A DNA stretch of 7,408 nucleotides from Chitinophagales bacterium (GCA_020631175.1 JAHDHT010000002.1:14560-21967), one strand, 5' to 3'; shown: positions 1-6,580, numbered from the stretch's first letter. Translations and numbers: made by a program. Notes: a model not told the origin generated them from the letters alone.

Positions 1-1046
1 ATGGCATCTTTATTCGAACTGATTACCCATGCCTGATAGAATTTATAATTCTGCTTAAAACTATCTCCGATTTGTTTGTAGAGTTTTTCAATATCTTTTG
101 GTAGCAAACGCTTCCCATAAGGTGGATTTAATAAAATTGTTCCCTTATCACCTTCCTTTAACTGTTGCAATGGCTTGCTATCTGAAACGGATACTTGCTT
201 TAAAAAGATTTCATTTTCAAAACCGGCTTTTTGAATATGCTCTTTCGCAATTTCCAAAATTGTTCCGTCCACATCACTTCCCTGAATAATTGAATGAATA
301 GACCTTACTTTTTTCTTAGCTTCCCTTTTTACTTTTTGAAAAGCTCTCTGATCAAAATCAGGCCATTGTTCAAAAGTGTAAAACTGATCACGCACTATAC
401 CCGGAGCGGTATTCGATGCAATCATCGCTGCTTCAATCAAAAAAGTACCACTTCCACACATCAAATCAACATAGGGTGTTTTAGAATTCCACCCACTCAA
501 CAATATCATTCCCGCTGCTAAAGCTTCATTTATTGGTGCAAGATGTTTCGGATTTCTATAATTTCGTCGATGTAATGAAAATCCGGAACTGTCTTGTAAA
601 AGCGTAACCTCATCCTGATTAATTCTTAAATGAATTCTTACATCGGGTTTTTTAATGTCTACACTTGGTCTTGCTCCTGTTTTATCTCTTATCTGATCGA
701 CAATCGCATCTTTTACTTTTAAAGACGCATATTTTGAATGGGTGAAATAAGGCGAATGCACCGTACTGTCAATAGCAAATGTCTGACGGTTAGAAATTAT
801 TTCCGTCCAGTCAATTTTATTTACATGCTTATATAAATGTCCGTCGTTTCTTGCCTGAAATTGATGAAAGGGTTTTAAAATTCTAAGCGCTGTTCTTAAT
901 TCATAATTCGCTTTATACAAACAAAGCTGGTCTCCTTCAAAAACGACTGCTCTTTTTTGAATATCAATATTTTCACCACCGATGTTTTTAATTTCATCGG
1001 CGCAAACCTGCTCTAATCCCGAAAATGTTTTTGCAATTAATTTCAA
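1..1046 (-). CDS. THUMP-domain class I SAM-dependent 23S rRNA methyltransferase (RlmL/YcbY N-terminal-like), 3' end cut by window edge
   Basis: This gene probably makes a base methylation (N2-guanine type) on 23S rRNA using S-adenosylmethionine in the cytoplasm. The visible 348 codons begin KLIAKTFSGLEQVCADEI, a start typical of the COG0116 family. A THUMP RNA-binding region follows at about residues 55-150, then the Rossmann methyltransferase domain with SAM motif DLMCGSGTF at 194-202 and catalytic motif NPPYG at 307-311. These are the family's two signature motifs. Bacteroidota members are single-domain, about 380-390 aa, so only the last few dozen residues should be missing. An in-frame TAA at 1053-1055 is followed by GAG CTG TTG AAA, with no ATG before residue 180. 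TTG at 1046 is therefore the most likely start (CTG at 1049 is possible). It begins 10 bp after the ppk2 stop, so it is probably the last or a late gene of that operon. The family is certain, while the exact target base is inferred. Confidence 0.9.
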   Translation of the reverse strand, partial: MKLIAKTFSGLEQVCADEIKNIGGENIDIQKRAVVFEGDQLCLYKANYELRTALRILKPFHQFQARNDGHLYKHVNKIDWTEIISNRQTFAIDSTVHSPYFTHSKYASLKVKDAIVDQIRDKTGARPSVDIKKPDVRIHLRINQDEVTLLQDSSGFSLHRRNYRNPKHLAPINEALAAGMILLSGWNSKTPYVDLMCGSGTFLIEAAMIASNTAPGIVRDQFYTFEQWPDFDQRAFQKVKREAKKKVRSIHSIIQGSDVDGTILEIAKEHIQKAGFENEIFLKQVSVSDSKPLQQLKEGDKGTILLNPPYGKRLLPKDIEKLYKQIGDSFKQNYKFYQAWVISSNKDA

Positions 1047-1056
1047 CAGCTCTTAT

Positions 1057-1821
1057 CTATACCGTTTCCCAGTTGCGTTCTGTCTCCAAAGGCGGGAACT
1101 CCATGTTTAATCTTTTCAATTTTTCCACTATAATCTTTGCAACCGTATATTCTTTCATCCAGTTTTCATCAGCCGGCACAATATGCCATGGAATGTTTGG
1201 AGAACATTCGTTAAAACAGGTTTCATAGGCTTTCATATATTCATCCCAGTATTCTCTTTGCTCCCAGTCACCATCATTATGTTTCCAGTTTTTTCTGAGT
1301 AAATCAACCCGTTCTCTTAAACGAACTTCTTGTTCTTCTCTTGAAACATGTAAATAGAATTTCAATACGTGCGTGTTGTTTTCTTCCTGTAATAATTCTT
1401 CAAAATTATTGATGTGCTTAATTCTTTGCTTAACACGATCTTCATCGATCCATTTGTGTACTCTTTGAATTAAAATATCTTCATAATGGGACCGGTTAAA
1501 AATCTGAATCATTCCTTTTTGCGGAGTTACTTTATGTACTCTCCATAAAAAGTCATGGGCAAATTCTTCATCTGTTGGTTTCTTAAATGAATGTACCTTC
1601 ACACCTGATGGAGACACCTGTCTGAACACTTTTCTCACCAATCCATCTTTACCACTTGCATCCATGCCTTGTAAAACAATTAACAGACTATGTTTTCCTT
1701 CCGCTAACATTAAATTTTGTAAAGTGGCTAATTCATCTGCCAACTCATTGCGCATTTTTTTTGCTTTGCTCTTAGTCAGACCGTCGGTTGGCTTTGTAGA
1801 GTAATCACTTAATTTTATCAT
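1057..1821 (-). CDS. ppk2: Polyphosphate kinase 2 (PPK2) family polyphosphate:nucleotide phosphotransferase
   Basis: Enzymes of this family move phosphate between inorganic polyphosphate and nucleoside mono- or diphosphates in the cytoplasm, either regenerating ADP/ATP/GTP or storing phosphate. The 254-aa protein is one complete PPK2 domain. It shows the Walker A-like loop GMDASGKDG (52-60), SFKKPTDEEFAHDFLWRVH (78-96), the Walker B-like FNRSHYED (108-115), FYLHVSREEQ (155-164), the lid region RVDLLRKNWK (171-180), and the terminal block YWDEYMKAYE with WHIVPADENW (191-221). The length fits the short class I/III enzymes rather than a fused class II enzyme. I cannot separate AMP- from ADP-preferring subclasses from these motifs. 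The gene lies 10 bp after a small lipoprotein gene and 10 bp before the rRNA methyltransferase, which implies cotranscription. No Shine-Dalgarno sequence is visible before the ATG, as is usual in Bacteroidota. Confidence 0.93.
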   Translation of the reverse strand: MIKLSDYSTKPTDGLTKSKAKKMRNELADELATLQNLMLAEGKHSLLIVLQGMDASGKDGLVRKVFRQVSPSGVKVHSFKKPTDEEFAHDFLWRVHKVTPQKGMIQIFNRSHYEDILIQRVHKWIDEDRVKQRIKHINNFEELLQEENNTHVLKFYLHVSREEQEVRLRERVDLLRKNWKHNDGDWEQREYWDEYMKAYETCFNECSPNIPWHIVPADENWMKEYTVAKIIVEKLKRLNMEFPPLETERNWETV

Positions 1822-1831
1822 TGCTTATATT

Positions 1832-2074
1832 TTAATCACATTCATTGTGAAGCGCTTCGAGTGCTTCTTGTTTCAATTTAGTAAAGGCATTAATATTTTC
1901 TATACCGTCTTCTTTTACATTTGCTAAAAGACAAGCGCAATATTCACTTACGTCTGCTCTTTCATTGCTGGCGATACAATTAGCGAGAAAACGTTTTTCC
2001 ATTTCCGGCGACCATTCATTTTTACACTGAGTAAAAAGAAATAAAACCGCCATAACAATAAATGCTCTTTTCAT
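1832..2074 (-). CDS. Small cysteine-rich lipoprotein of unknown function
   Basis: This is a predicted 80-aa exported lipoprotein that I do not recognise. The N-terminus is MKRAFIVMAVLFLFTQC: two basic residues, a hydrophobic core, and a lipobox-like LFTQC with the lipidated cysteine at residue 17. The mature part is about 63 residues with four more cysteines at 33, 46, 48 and 79, including a YCAC motif. The pattern NC, about 12 residues, then YCxC followed by a helical tail recurs in small Bacteroidota periplasmic proteins and could form disulfides or bind a metal. A TTG at 2083 would add three residues, but I chose the ATG at 2074 because it overlaps the upstream hydrolase stop as ATGA, a translational-coupling junction, and puts basic residues at the N-terminus. 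Function is unknown. Expression is presumably with the hydrolase and ppk2. Confidence 0.75.
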   Translation of the reverse strand: MKRAFIVMAVLFLFTQCKNEWSPEMEKRFLANCIASNERADVSEYCACLLANVKEDGIENINAFTKLKQEALEALHNECD

Positions 2075-2955
2075 GAAATCCAATTTAACACTTTTGGAAA
2101 GATTTCATCGGGTGCAGATTTTGATGTTAGCATATTATTGTGATCATAATCTTTCGAATAGCCATTTTTCCTTCCTAATAATTCTAAATGATCTGCTTCA
2201 TTGCCGACCTCATCTTTTGTCTTTTGTACATCTATCGGATTAGCTAATACTTTATCTCCTGCACCGGCAAGCCACAATGCTTTTGGCATATTAGTGTTTC
2301 GACATGCCTGCCGATAATCAAATCCGTCTTCTGTACTCTTCCATTCTTCCTCTTTAATCCATTGATTGATCTGCGACCATAATTTAACCGGTTCATCGGC
2401 ACCAAAACCTTGTTTGGTATAGGGCAGATAGCCTTTTGTTTTTGCCCATCTGTTCCCCATAAAATACCAGCCGTATTGTATCATATAAAGTCTTGCCCAG
2501 TTCCAGACAGTAATTCTTCTTTTCAAACCAAAATGCACCAGAGCTTTTACTTTTGCCGGCTGAAACCGCGCAAAAGAGGCATTCATCATGTTTCCACCCC
2601 AACTATGGCTAATCCAGATTTGCTCCTGATCGCCTTTTATTGATTTTATAGCATCTGCGATAAATGGAATTTGCTTAGTGATCACCTCATGTTGTCCGTA
2701 ATTATTTCCTTCCTTAATTGCCGGCGTCGATTTTCCTTTTCCACGTAAATCCGGAACAAAAACATCAAATCCTTTTGAAGCTAACCATGGTGCTAAGCCT
2801 TTACTCATATCTTCAGAGTAAAAAATCCTTCCGGATTCTATACTACCATGTAAACAGAATACGGGAATACCTTCTTTCTGCTCAAAAATTCTCTGCACAA
2901 AAATTTTATCTGTTCCATTCGGATAGTCCAGATAAAGCGCTTCCTGTTGCATCAT
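2071..2955 (-). CDS. Alpha/beta-fold hydrolase (serine esterase/lipase-like)
   Basis: This is a 294-aa alpha/beta hydrolase without a signal peptide, so probably cytoplasmic. The oxyanion-hole motif CLHG is at 34-37. PDLRGKGKS (68-76) is the usual strand-4 block. The nucleophile elbow is SHSWGG (116-121), giving Ser118. GAGDKV (231-236) supplies the likely acid Asp234, and DYDHNNM (269-275) the catalytic His272, so the triad is complete. The elbow has Ser instead of Gly at its first small position (SxSxG rather than GxSxG), which is tolerated in the fold. A cap region with many aromatics (WNWARLYMIQYGWYFMGNRW, 151-170) suggests a hydrophobic substrate, which remains inferred. The start ATG overlaps the stop of the preceding lipoprotein gene as TAATG, and the stop overlaps the next start as ATGA. 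These junctions strongly suggest coupled translation. The substrate is unknown. Confidence 0.88.
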   Translation of the reverse strand: MMQQEALYLDYPNGTDKIFVQRIFEQKEGIPVFCLHGSIESGRIFYSEDMSKGLAPWLASKGFDVFVPDLRGKGKSTPAIKEGNNYGQHEVITKQIPFIADAIKSIKGDQEQIWISHSWGGNMMNASFARFQPAKVKALVHFGLKRRITVWNWARLYMIQYGWYFMGNRWAKTKGYLPYTKQGFGADEPVKLWSQINQWIKEEEWKSTEDGFDYRQACRNTNMPKALWLAGAGDKVLANPIDVQKTKDEVGNEADHLELLGRKNGYSKDYDHNNMLTSKSAPDEIFPKVLNWIS

Positions 2956-3383
2956 TACTTGTTTGGAAATAACTGATATTGAATAATATTATCGTCAAAA
3001 GTCTCTTCGAGCCAGACTTCTTTTTCTTTGAGTTTGATGATACTTAAAACTCTTTGATTGCCATTATCATAATCAAGCAAAACCGCTTCTTTTTTGCTTT
3101 CGAATGTCCAGTTTCCATCCTCCTGCACAAATAAAGAATCGTTGTAATTGATGCTTGTAAACCTTCCTCCGTCTTCAAACCCAATTGAACTTGCTGCATA
3201 GTTTATGGTACCGTCGACATTACCAAATGTTATATTATTACCATTGCGTAAAACCAATAAATACCCCCAGGAATTTACCAGTCGTTCGGTTTTACCTCTG
3301 AAGCTGATCACCGGTCCTTCTTCGTATTTTGAGCAGGAAGTCAGACAAAGGACAGCGATAAAAAGTATGGCTAATTGTTTCAT
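2955..3383 (-). CDS. Lipocalin-like lipoprotein of Bacteroidota type
   Basis: This is a 142-aa predicted lipoprotein. MKQLAILFIAVLCLTSC is a clear signal peptide with lipobox LTSC and lipidated Cys17. The mature protein starts CSKYEEGPVISFRGKTERLVNSW, which resembles the small Bacteroidota lipocalin-like lipoproteins (I associate this opening with DUF5004/lipocalin_4-type entries). The rest alternates short beta strands and acidic turns, ending in a strand-rich EVWLEETFDDNIIQYQLFPNK, consistent with a small beta-barrel. The acidic residues soon after the cysteine (KYEE) loosely resemble the Bacteroidota lipoprotein export signal, so a surface location is possible. It is the first gene of the five-gene minus-strand cluster and is divergent from ybeY, with a 39-bp gap. 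Ligand and role are unknown, and the family assignment rests on motif memory only. Confidence 0.75.
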   Translation of the reverse strand: MKQLAILFIAVLCLTSCSKYEEGPVISFRGKTERLVNSWGYLLVLRNGNNITFGNVDGTINYAASSIGFEDGGRFTSINYNDSLFVQEDGNWTFESKKEAVLLDYDNGNQRVLSIIKLKEKEVWLEETFDDNIIQYQLFPNK

Positions 3384-3399
3384 TGTGTTTCTTGAAGGA

Positions 3400-3407
3400 C
3401 AAAAATA
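3400..3407 (-). promoter_or_regulatory. Candidate Bacteroidota -7 box (TATTTTTG) for the five-gene minus-strand operon
   Basis: Read on the minus strand this is TATTTTTG, an exact match to the Bacteroidota housekeeping sigma -7 consensus TANNTTTG. It lies 16 nt before the lipoprotein ATG at 3383, in the 39-bp divergent gap with ybeY. I find no TTG at the usual -33 distance, and the implied leader is short, so this is only a candidate. Confidence 0.3.
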
Positions 3408-3422
3408 GTATTTTTATTGCCT

Positions 3423-3848
3423 ATGACGATCTATTTCCACAATGAAGCTCCAATGACCTATCGTTTGCGCAATATTAGAAAGGTGCGAAAGTGGTTGTTG
3501 GATTTAGCAAGGAAGGAAGGATTTGATATTTCGAATCTGAATTATGTCTTTTGTACAGACAACTATTTGCATCAGATAAATGTGGATTATTTGCAGCACG
3601 ATACACTAACGGATATCATTACATTCGATCAATCTGAAGAAGAGAATACAATTGAAGGGGATATATTTATTAGTATAGAGCGAGTTAAAGAGAATGCAAA
3701 ATTAGAATCGGTTTCTATGCGAAAAGAGTTGTTGCGGGTGCTTGTGCATGGCTTATTGCATTTAATCGGCTATGATGATAAAAGTGCTTCGTTGAAAAAG
3801 AAAATGCGAGAGAAGGAAGATTATTATTTGAATCGTTTACAGTTTTAG
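3423..3848 (+). CDS. ybeY: Endoribonuclease YbeY, rRNA maturation factor
   Basis: YbeY is a metal-dependent single-strand endoribonuclease needed for 16S rRNA 3'-end maturation and ribosome quality control. The 141-aa protein has the expected length. Numbered from the ATG at 3423, it has QINVDYLQHDTLTDIITFD (51-69) and the metal-site block VHGLLHLIGYDDK (108-120). In the usual HGxLHLxGYDH motif three histidines bind zinc; here they are His109, His113 and Asp119, so the third ligand is Asp. The arginine of the common YRxxD motif is Leu57. Both changes match what I recall of Bacteroidota YbeY proteins, so they look lineage-typical rather than decay. An in-frame TTG at 3417 would add two residues; the ATG is preferred. 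It is the only plus-strand gene, divergent from the lipoprotein operon, and its stop overlaps the GH26 stop by 4 bp. No Shine-Dalgarno sequence is visible at a usable distance. Confidence 0.93.
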   Translation: MTIYFHNEAPMTYRLRNIRKVRKWLLDLARKEGFDISNLNYVFCTDNYLHQINVDYLQHDTLTDIITFDQSEEENTIEGDIFISIERVKENAKLESVSMRKELLRVLVHGLLHLIGYDDKSASLKKKMREKEDYYLNRLQF

Positions 3849-4855
3849 AGTAATTCTACGATTCCTGAATTTACAAATTGTAAAAAGTCTTTCTCTGAAG
3901 GATGTCCTTTGTAAGGTACATGGAAATGTGCTTTGCCTCCATTTCTCCAAAGCAACAAATACATAGGTTTCGAAAATTTATTTTTTTTACAAAAACGTAT
4001 ATGTTCTTCTAATTGTGGTCCTAATGTTTTTGTAAACCAGTCAGAAGGTTTACAGAGTTCCCTTCCCGTCTCTCCAATTGCATATTGCTTTTTATGTTGG
4101 TGTGCAAAGGCAGTAATCAAATTTAGCTGTTGCGAAAATTCTGAATGAGTTGCACCCGGATCGAGACTATGAAAATCGTCAAGGGCTAAAACATCTACAA
4201 ATTCATCTCCCGGATAATAGCTTTCTAATACTTCATTATTTATTATACGATCATAGGAGTAAATAAATTTGATATTATTTATGTCGTTAAGGTAATTGTG
4301 AATATACTTCCACAATCGATGAATTTCTTCTAATGAATTATATTTTGACGACCACCAAAATGTTTCTCCATTTGCTTCGTGCATTGGACGGAAAAAAATA
4401 GGAACATTATTTTTTTCTAAGAATGAAAAGAAACTTTTGATTTCATCTAAATGAGCAATAAACCATTTATGTTTAGCGCCTCCGGGAAGTACTTCTTTTA
4501 TTAATGCTGATTTACTTTCTTCCCAGGAGTTTTTTCTTGTAAGCGGATTAAATAAATGCCAGGTGTAAATATTGATTCCTCCTTCCATATGAAAGCGGAT
4601 GGATTGTTCTTTCATGAAATTGAAATCAACTCCATCAATAGACTTTTCCCGAATACCATAACCTGCAAGGTCCCATTCTGTCACAGCCGGATGTCTGCCC
4701 GTTACTTTTTTAATATCGGATTGGTTTGTTTTTGCTTTCCAATCAATACCATAAGCTAAGGCATCTCTTTGACCTAACAATATAGTTTCCGTTTTTTCCT
4801 TTTGATGGCAGGAAAAAAAGAATAGAAAACAAACTAAAATTAATTTGAATTGCAA
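3845..4855 (-). CDS. Glycoside hydrolase family 26 (beta-mannanase-like) lipoprotein
   Basis: GH26 enzymes are retaining glycosidases, mostly endo-beta-1,4-mannanases, acting outside the cytoplasm on mannan-type polysaccharides. The 336-aa protein starts with a hydrophobic signal and lipobox-like FFSC (Cys16). After it comes a TIM-barrel with GRHPAVTEWDL (53-63), NIYTWHLFNP (95-104), RPMHEANGETFWW (156-168), which carries acid/base Glu160, and YAIGETG (258-264), which carries nucleophile Glu262. WRN at 303-305 and the VPYKGH...DFLQF ending are also family-typical. Both catalytic glutamates are present. The residues after the cysteine, HQKEKTE, loosely resemble the Bacteroidota surface-export signal. 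There is no ATG before residue 81, and an in-frame stop lies at 4874-4876, so TTG at 4855 is the only start that keeps the signal peptide. It follows the UbiB-like gene after 1 bp and is presumably cotranscribed. No SusC/SusD-type neighbours are visible. Mannan specificity is inferred from the family. Confidence 0.88.
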   Translation of the reverse strand: MQFKLILVCFLFFFSCHQKEKTETILLGQRDALAYGIDWKAKTNQSDIKKVTGRHPAVTEWDLAGYGIREKSIDGVDFNFMKEQSIRFHMEGGINIYTWHLFNPLTRKNSWEESKSALIKEVLPGGAKHKWFIAHLDEIKSFFSFLEKNNVPIFFRPMHEANGETFWWSSKYNSLEEIHRLWKYIHNYLNDINNIKFIYSYDRIINNEVLESYYPGDEFVDVLALDDFHSLDPGATHSEFSQQLNLITAFAHQHKKQYAIGETGRELCKPSDWFTKTLGPQLEEHIRFCKKNKFSKPMYLLLWRNGGKAHFHVPYKGHPSEKDFLQFVNSGIVELL

Positions 4856-4856
4856 T

Positions 4857-6539
4857 TTAAATTTTGGGACCTCTTACTGCGCTAAAAAATAAAAAGAAAC
4901 TTAATGTACCAGCTCCGAGAAAAAACAGCCAGGTAATTAATGGTAGGCCAAGGAAAGACCACATGTGGCTGAGGTCTGCCAAAAGACTTAAAGAACCGCC
5001 AATTATTAATGCCACTACAACTATAGAAACCATTATTCTGTTGGTAAGCCGGTTTAATGTATAAAAGAAATTTTCTGTTTGCTTGTGCTCAATTTCAAAT
5101 TTTAATTTGCCTTTTCTTGTAAGGCGCATAATGTCTTTCACATCAAGCGGAAGTCTATTTAAAAAAGAAATTAAATTTGAACCTCTGTAAAATAATTCTT
5201 CAGAAATATTTTCAACTGAATATTGTTCGGTAATTAATTTAGCACCATATGGTTTTATAAATTCATAAACGTCAAAATTAGGCGCTAATGTTTTACCTAC
5301 TCCTTCCAAAATTGCCAATGCTCTTAAAATTAAAAAGATGCTTCCCGGCATTTTTAATTTATGTTCATATACAATCTGCTGCAGGCGTGTTCCCATTTCT
5401 GCAATGCTGCTTTCAGCAACATTTAAATAGGCATAATCCTGAATAAGTTCGTGTAATTGTAATTCTAATAATTGACTGTCTTTTATATCGTCATCAACAG
5501 CCAGTCTGCGTAGATTCATTGCCATGCCTCTTGGGTCTTTTTGTGCCATGGCTATAAATATTCCCGCAAAAGCATATTTATCTTTCTTCATTAATTTGCC
5601 AACCATCCCATAGTCGATCAGACAAATTTTTCCATCCGGTCTTACTAAAACATTTCCGGGATGGGGGTCAGCATGAAAATAACCATTTTCGAAAATCTGA
5701 CTCAAATAAATATCAAATCCTGCCTCTGCAACATCTTCCGGATCTAGTCCCCATTCTTTTATTTGTTCTATATCAGAAATTTTGCATCCTCTGCAATATT
5801 CAATTACTAATACTTTTGTGGTAGATAAATCTTTGTAAACTTTAGGGACAATTAAGTTGGCTTTATTTTTATAATAGGTTCTGAATTGATCAATGTTTCT
5901 TGCCTCGTTACTATAATCTAACTCACGAATCATAGATGCTTCAAAAGCTTCTACCAAATCCATTAAATTAGTTAAGCCATAATTTTCAAACAGACCTTCA
6001 CCACGATAAACGATTTCTTTAATTATTTCAAGATCCGTTTTTATTTTCTTTTCGATTCCCGGTCGTTGAACTTTTACAACGACATCATATCCATCTTTAA
6101 TGGTTGCTTTGTATACCTGACCTATCGAAGCTGAGCCTATAGGCTCATCGTTAAAATACTCGAAGAGATCTTCAATTTTTTGTTTTGTTTCTGCTTCGAT
6201 TATACTTCGCGCCTGTTCAACAGGAAAGGTCGGTACCTCGCTTTGCAATTTTGCAAGCTCGGTGATAAGGTCTTTCGGCAATAAATCGGGCCTGTTACTA
6301 AGAACCTGCGCGAGTTTAATAAAGGTAGGTCCCAGTTCTTCAGCAGCAAGACGAACGCGTTCCCAGCGATTCATTTCGAGCACCTGCGTTTCACCATGCT
6401 TCCATTTCAATCGTTGAGATTCGGGAATTAATCGCTTAAGTTGTGTTTGTACAATTACTTCTTCAAAACCATATTTAATTAAAATTTGGGCGATCTCACG
6501 AACGCGATTTAAATTTCGTATGGTTTGATTAATTCCCAT
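4857..6539 (-). CDS. AarF/ABC1/UbiB family protein kinase-like membrane protein
   Basis: This family (COG0661) has an atypical protein-kinase-like fold. It supports ubiquinone synthesis or distribution in Proteobacteria, but its role is unclear in menaquinone users such as most Bacteroidota. The protein is 560 aa, a normal length. Visible motifs are ELGPTFIKLAQVLSNRPDLLP (68-88), which is the KxGQ segment read here as Lys75-Leu-Ala-Gln78; a nucleotide-loop GSASIGQVYKA (135-145); the VVVKVQRPG lysine Lys156; RELDYSNEA (205-213); the catalytic-loop FHADPHPGN (288-296); and LIDYG (307-311) with metal-binding Asp309. Two C-terminal transmembrane segments (about 503-521 and 531-553) place it in the inner membrane. 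The start ATG at 6539 has no Shine-Dalgarno sequence. The GH26 gene follows after 1 bp. The terminator at 6632-6662 separates it from the phasin-like gene upstream, so a promoter must lie in 6540-6631, although I see no clear consensus there. Confidence 0.93.
   Translation of the reverse strand: MGINQTIRNLNRVREIAQILIKYGFEEVIVQTQLKRLIPESQRLKWKHGETQVLEMNRWERVRLAAEELGPTFIKLAQVLSNRPDLLPKDLITELAKLQSEVPTFPVEQARSIIEAETKQKIEDLFEYFNDEPIGSASIGQVYKATIKDGYDVVVKVQRPGIEKKIKTDLEIIKEIVYRGEGLFENYGLTNLMDLVEAFEASMIRELDYSNEARNIDQFRTYYKNKANLIVPKVYKDLSTTKVLVIEYCRGCKISDIEQIKEWGLDPEDVAEAGFDIYLSQIFENGYFHADPHPGNVLVRPDGKICLIDYGMVGKLMKKDKYAFAGIFIAMAQKDPRGMAMNLRRLAVDDDIKDSQLLELQLHELIQDYAYLNVAESSIAEMGTRLQQIVYEHKLKMPGSIFLILRALAILEGVGKTLAPNFDVYEFIKPYGAKLITEQYSVENISEELFYRGSNLISFLNRLPLDVKDIMRLTRKGKLKFEIEHKQTENFFYTLNRLTNRIMVSIVVVALIIGGSLSLLADLSHMWSFLGLPLITWLFFLGAGTLSFFLFFSAVRGPKI
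6132..6147. repeat. 16-bp perfect palindrome inside the UbiB-like gene
   Basis: TGAGCCTATAGGCTCA is a perfect palindrome lying in the codons for the nucleotide-loop region (EPIGS, residues 132-136). Its core AGCCTATAGGC recurs exactly at 6563-6573 in the leader of the same gene. It may be a protein-binding site or may simply reflect codon choice. Confidence 0.5.
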
Positions 6540-6560
6540 GTTTAAAGATAATTGAAATTT

Positions 6561-6580
6561 TCAGCCTATAGGCATGCTGA
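6561..6580. promoter_or_regulatory. Inverted-repeat element in the leader of the UbiB-like gene
   Basis: The stretch contains the perfect 10-bp palindrome GCCTATAGGC (6564-6573) inside a wider imperfect repeat framed by TCAGC (6561-6565) and GCTGA (6576-6580). It lies 22-41 bp upstream of the ATG at 6539, where an operator or leader hairpin would act. The core is shared with the palindrome at 6132-6147. The regulator is unknown and function is inferred only from position and symmetry. Confidence 0.35.

Noticed and set aside
98..521. Plus-strand ORFs of 63 and 75 codons
   Set aside because: They are antisense shadows of the methyltransferase gene, whose minus-strand frame carries clear THUMP and NPPYG motifs.
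2393..2602. Minus-strand 69-codon ORF in another frame inside the hydrolase
   Set aside because: It is fully internal to a well-supported gene, with no signal peptide, domain or start context.
6543..6550. TATCTTTA on the minus strand as a -7 box for the UbiB-like gene
   Set aside because: It is one mismatch from TANNTTTG, but it lies only a few bases before the ATG, would give a leaderless transcript, and has no TTG at -33.
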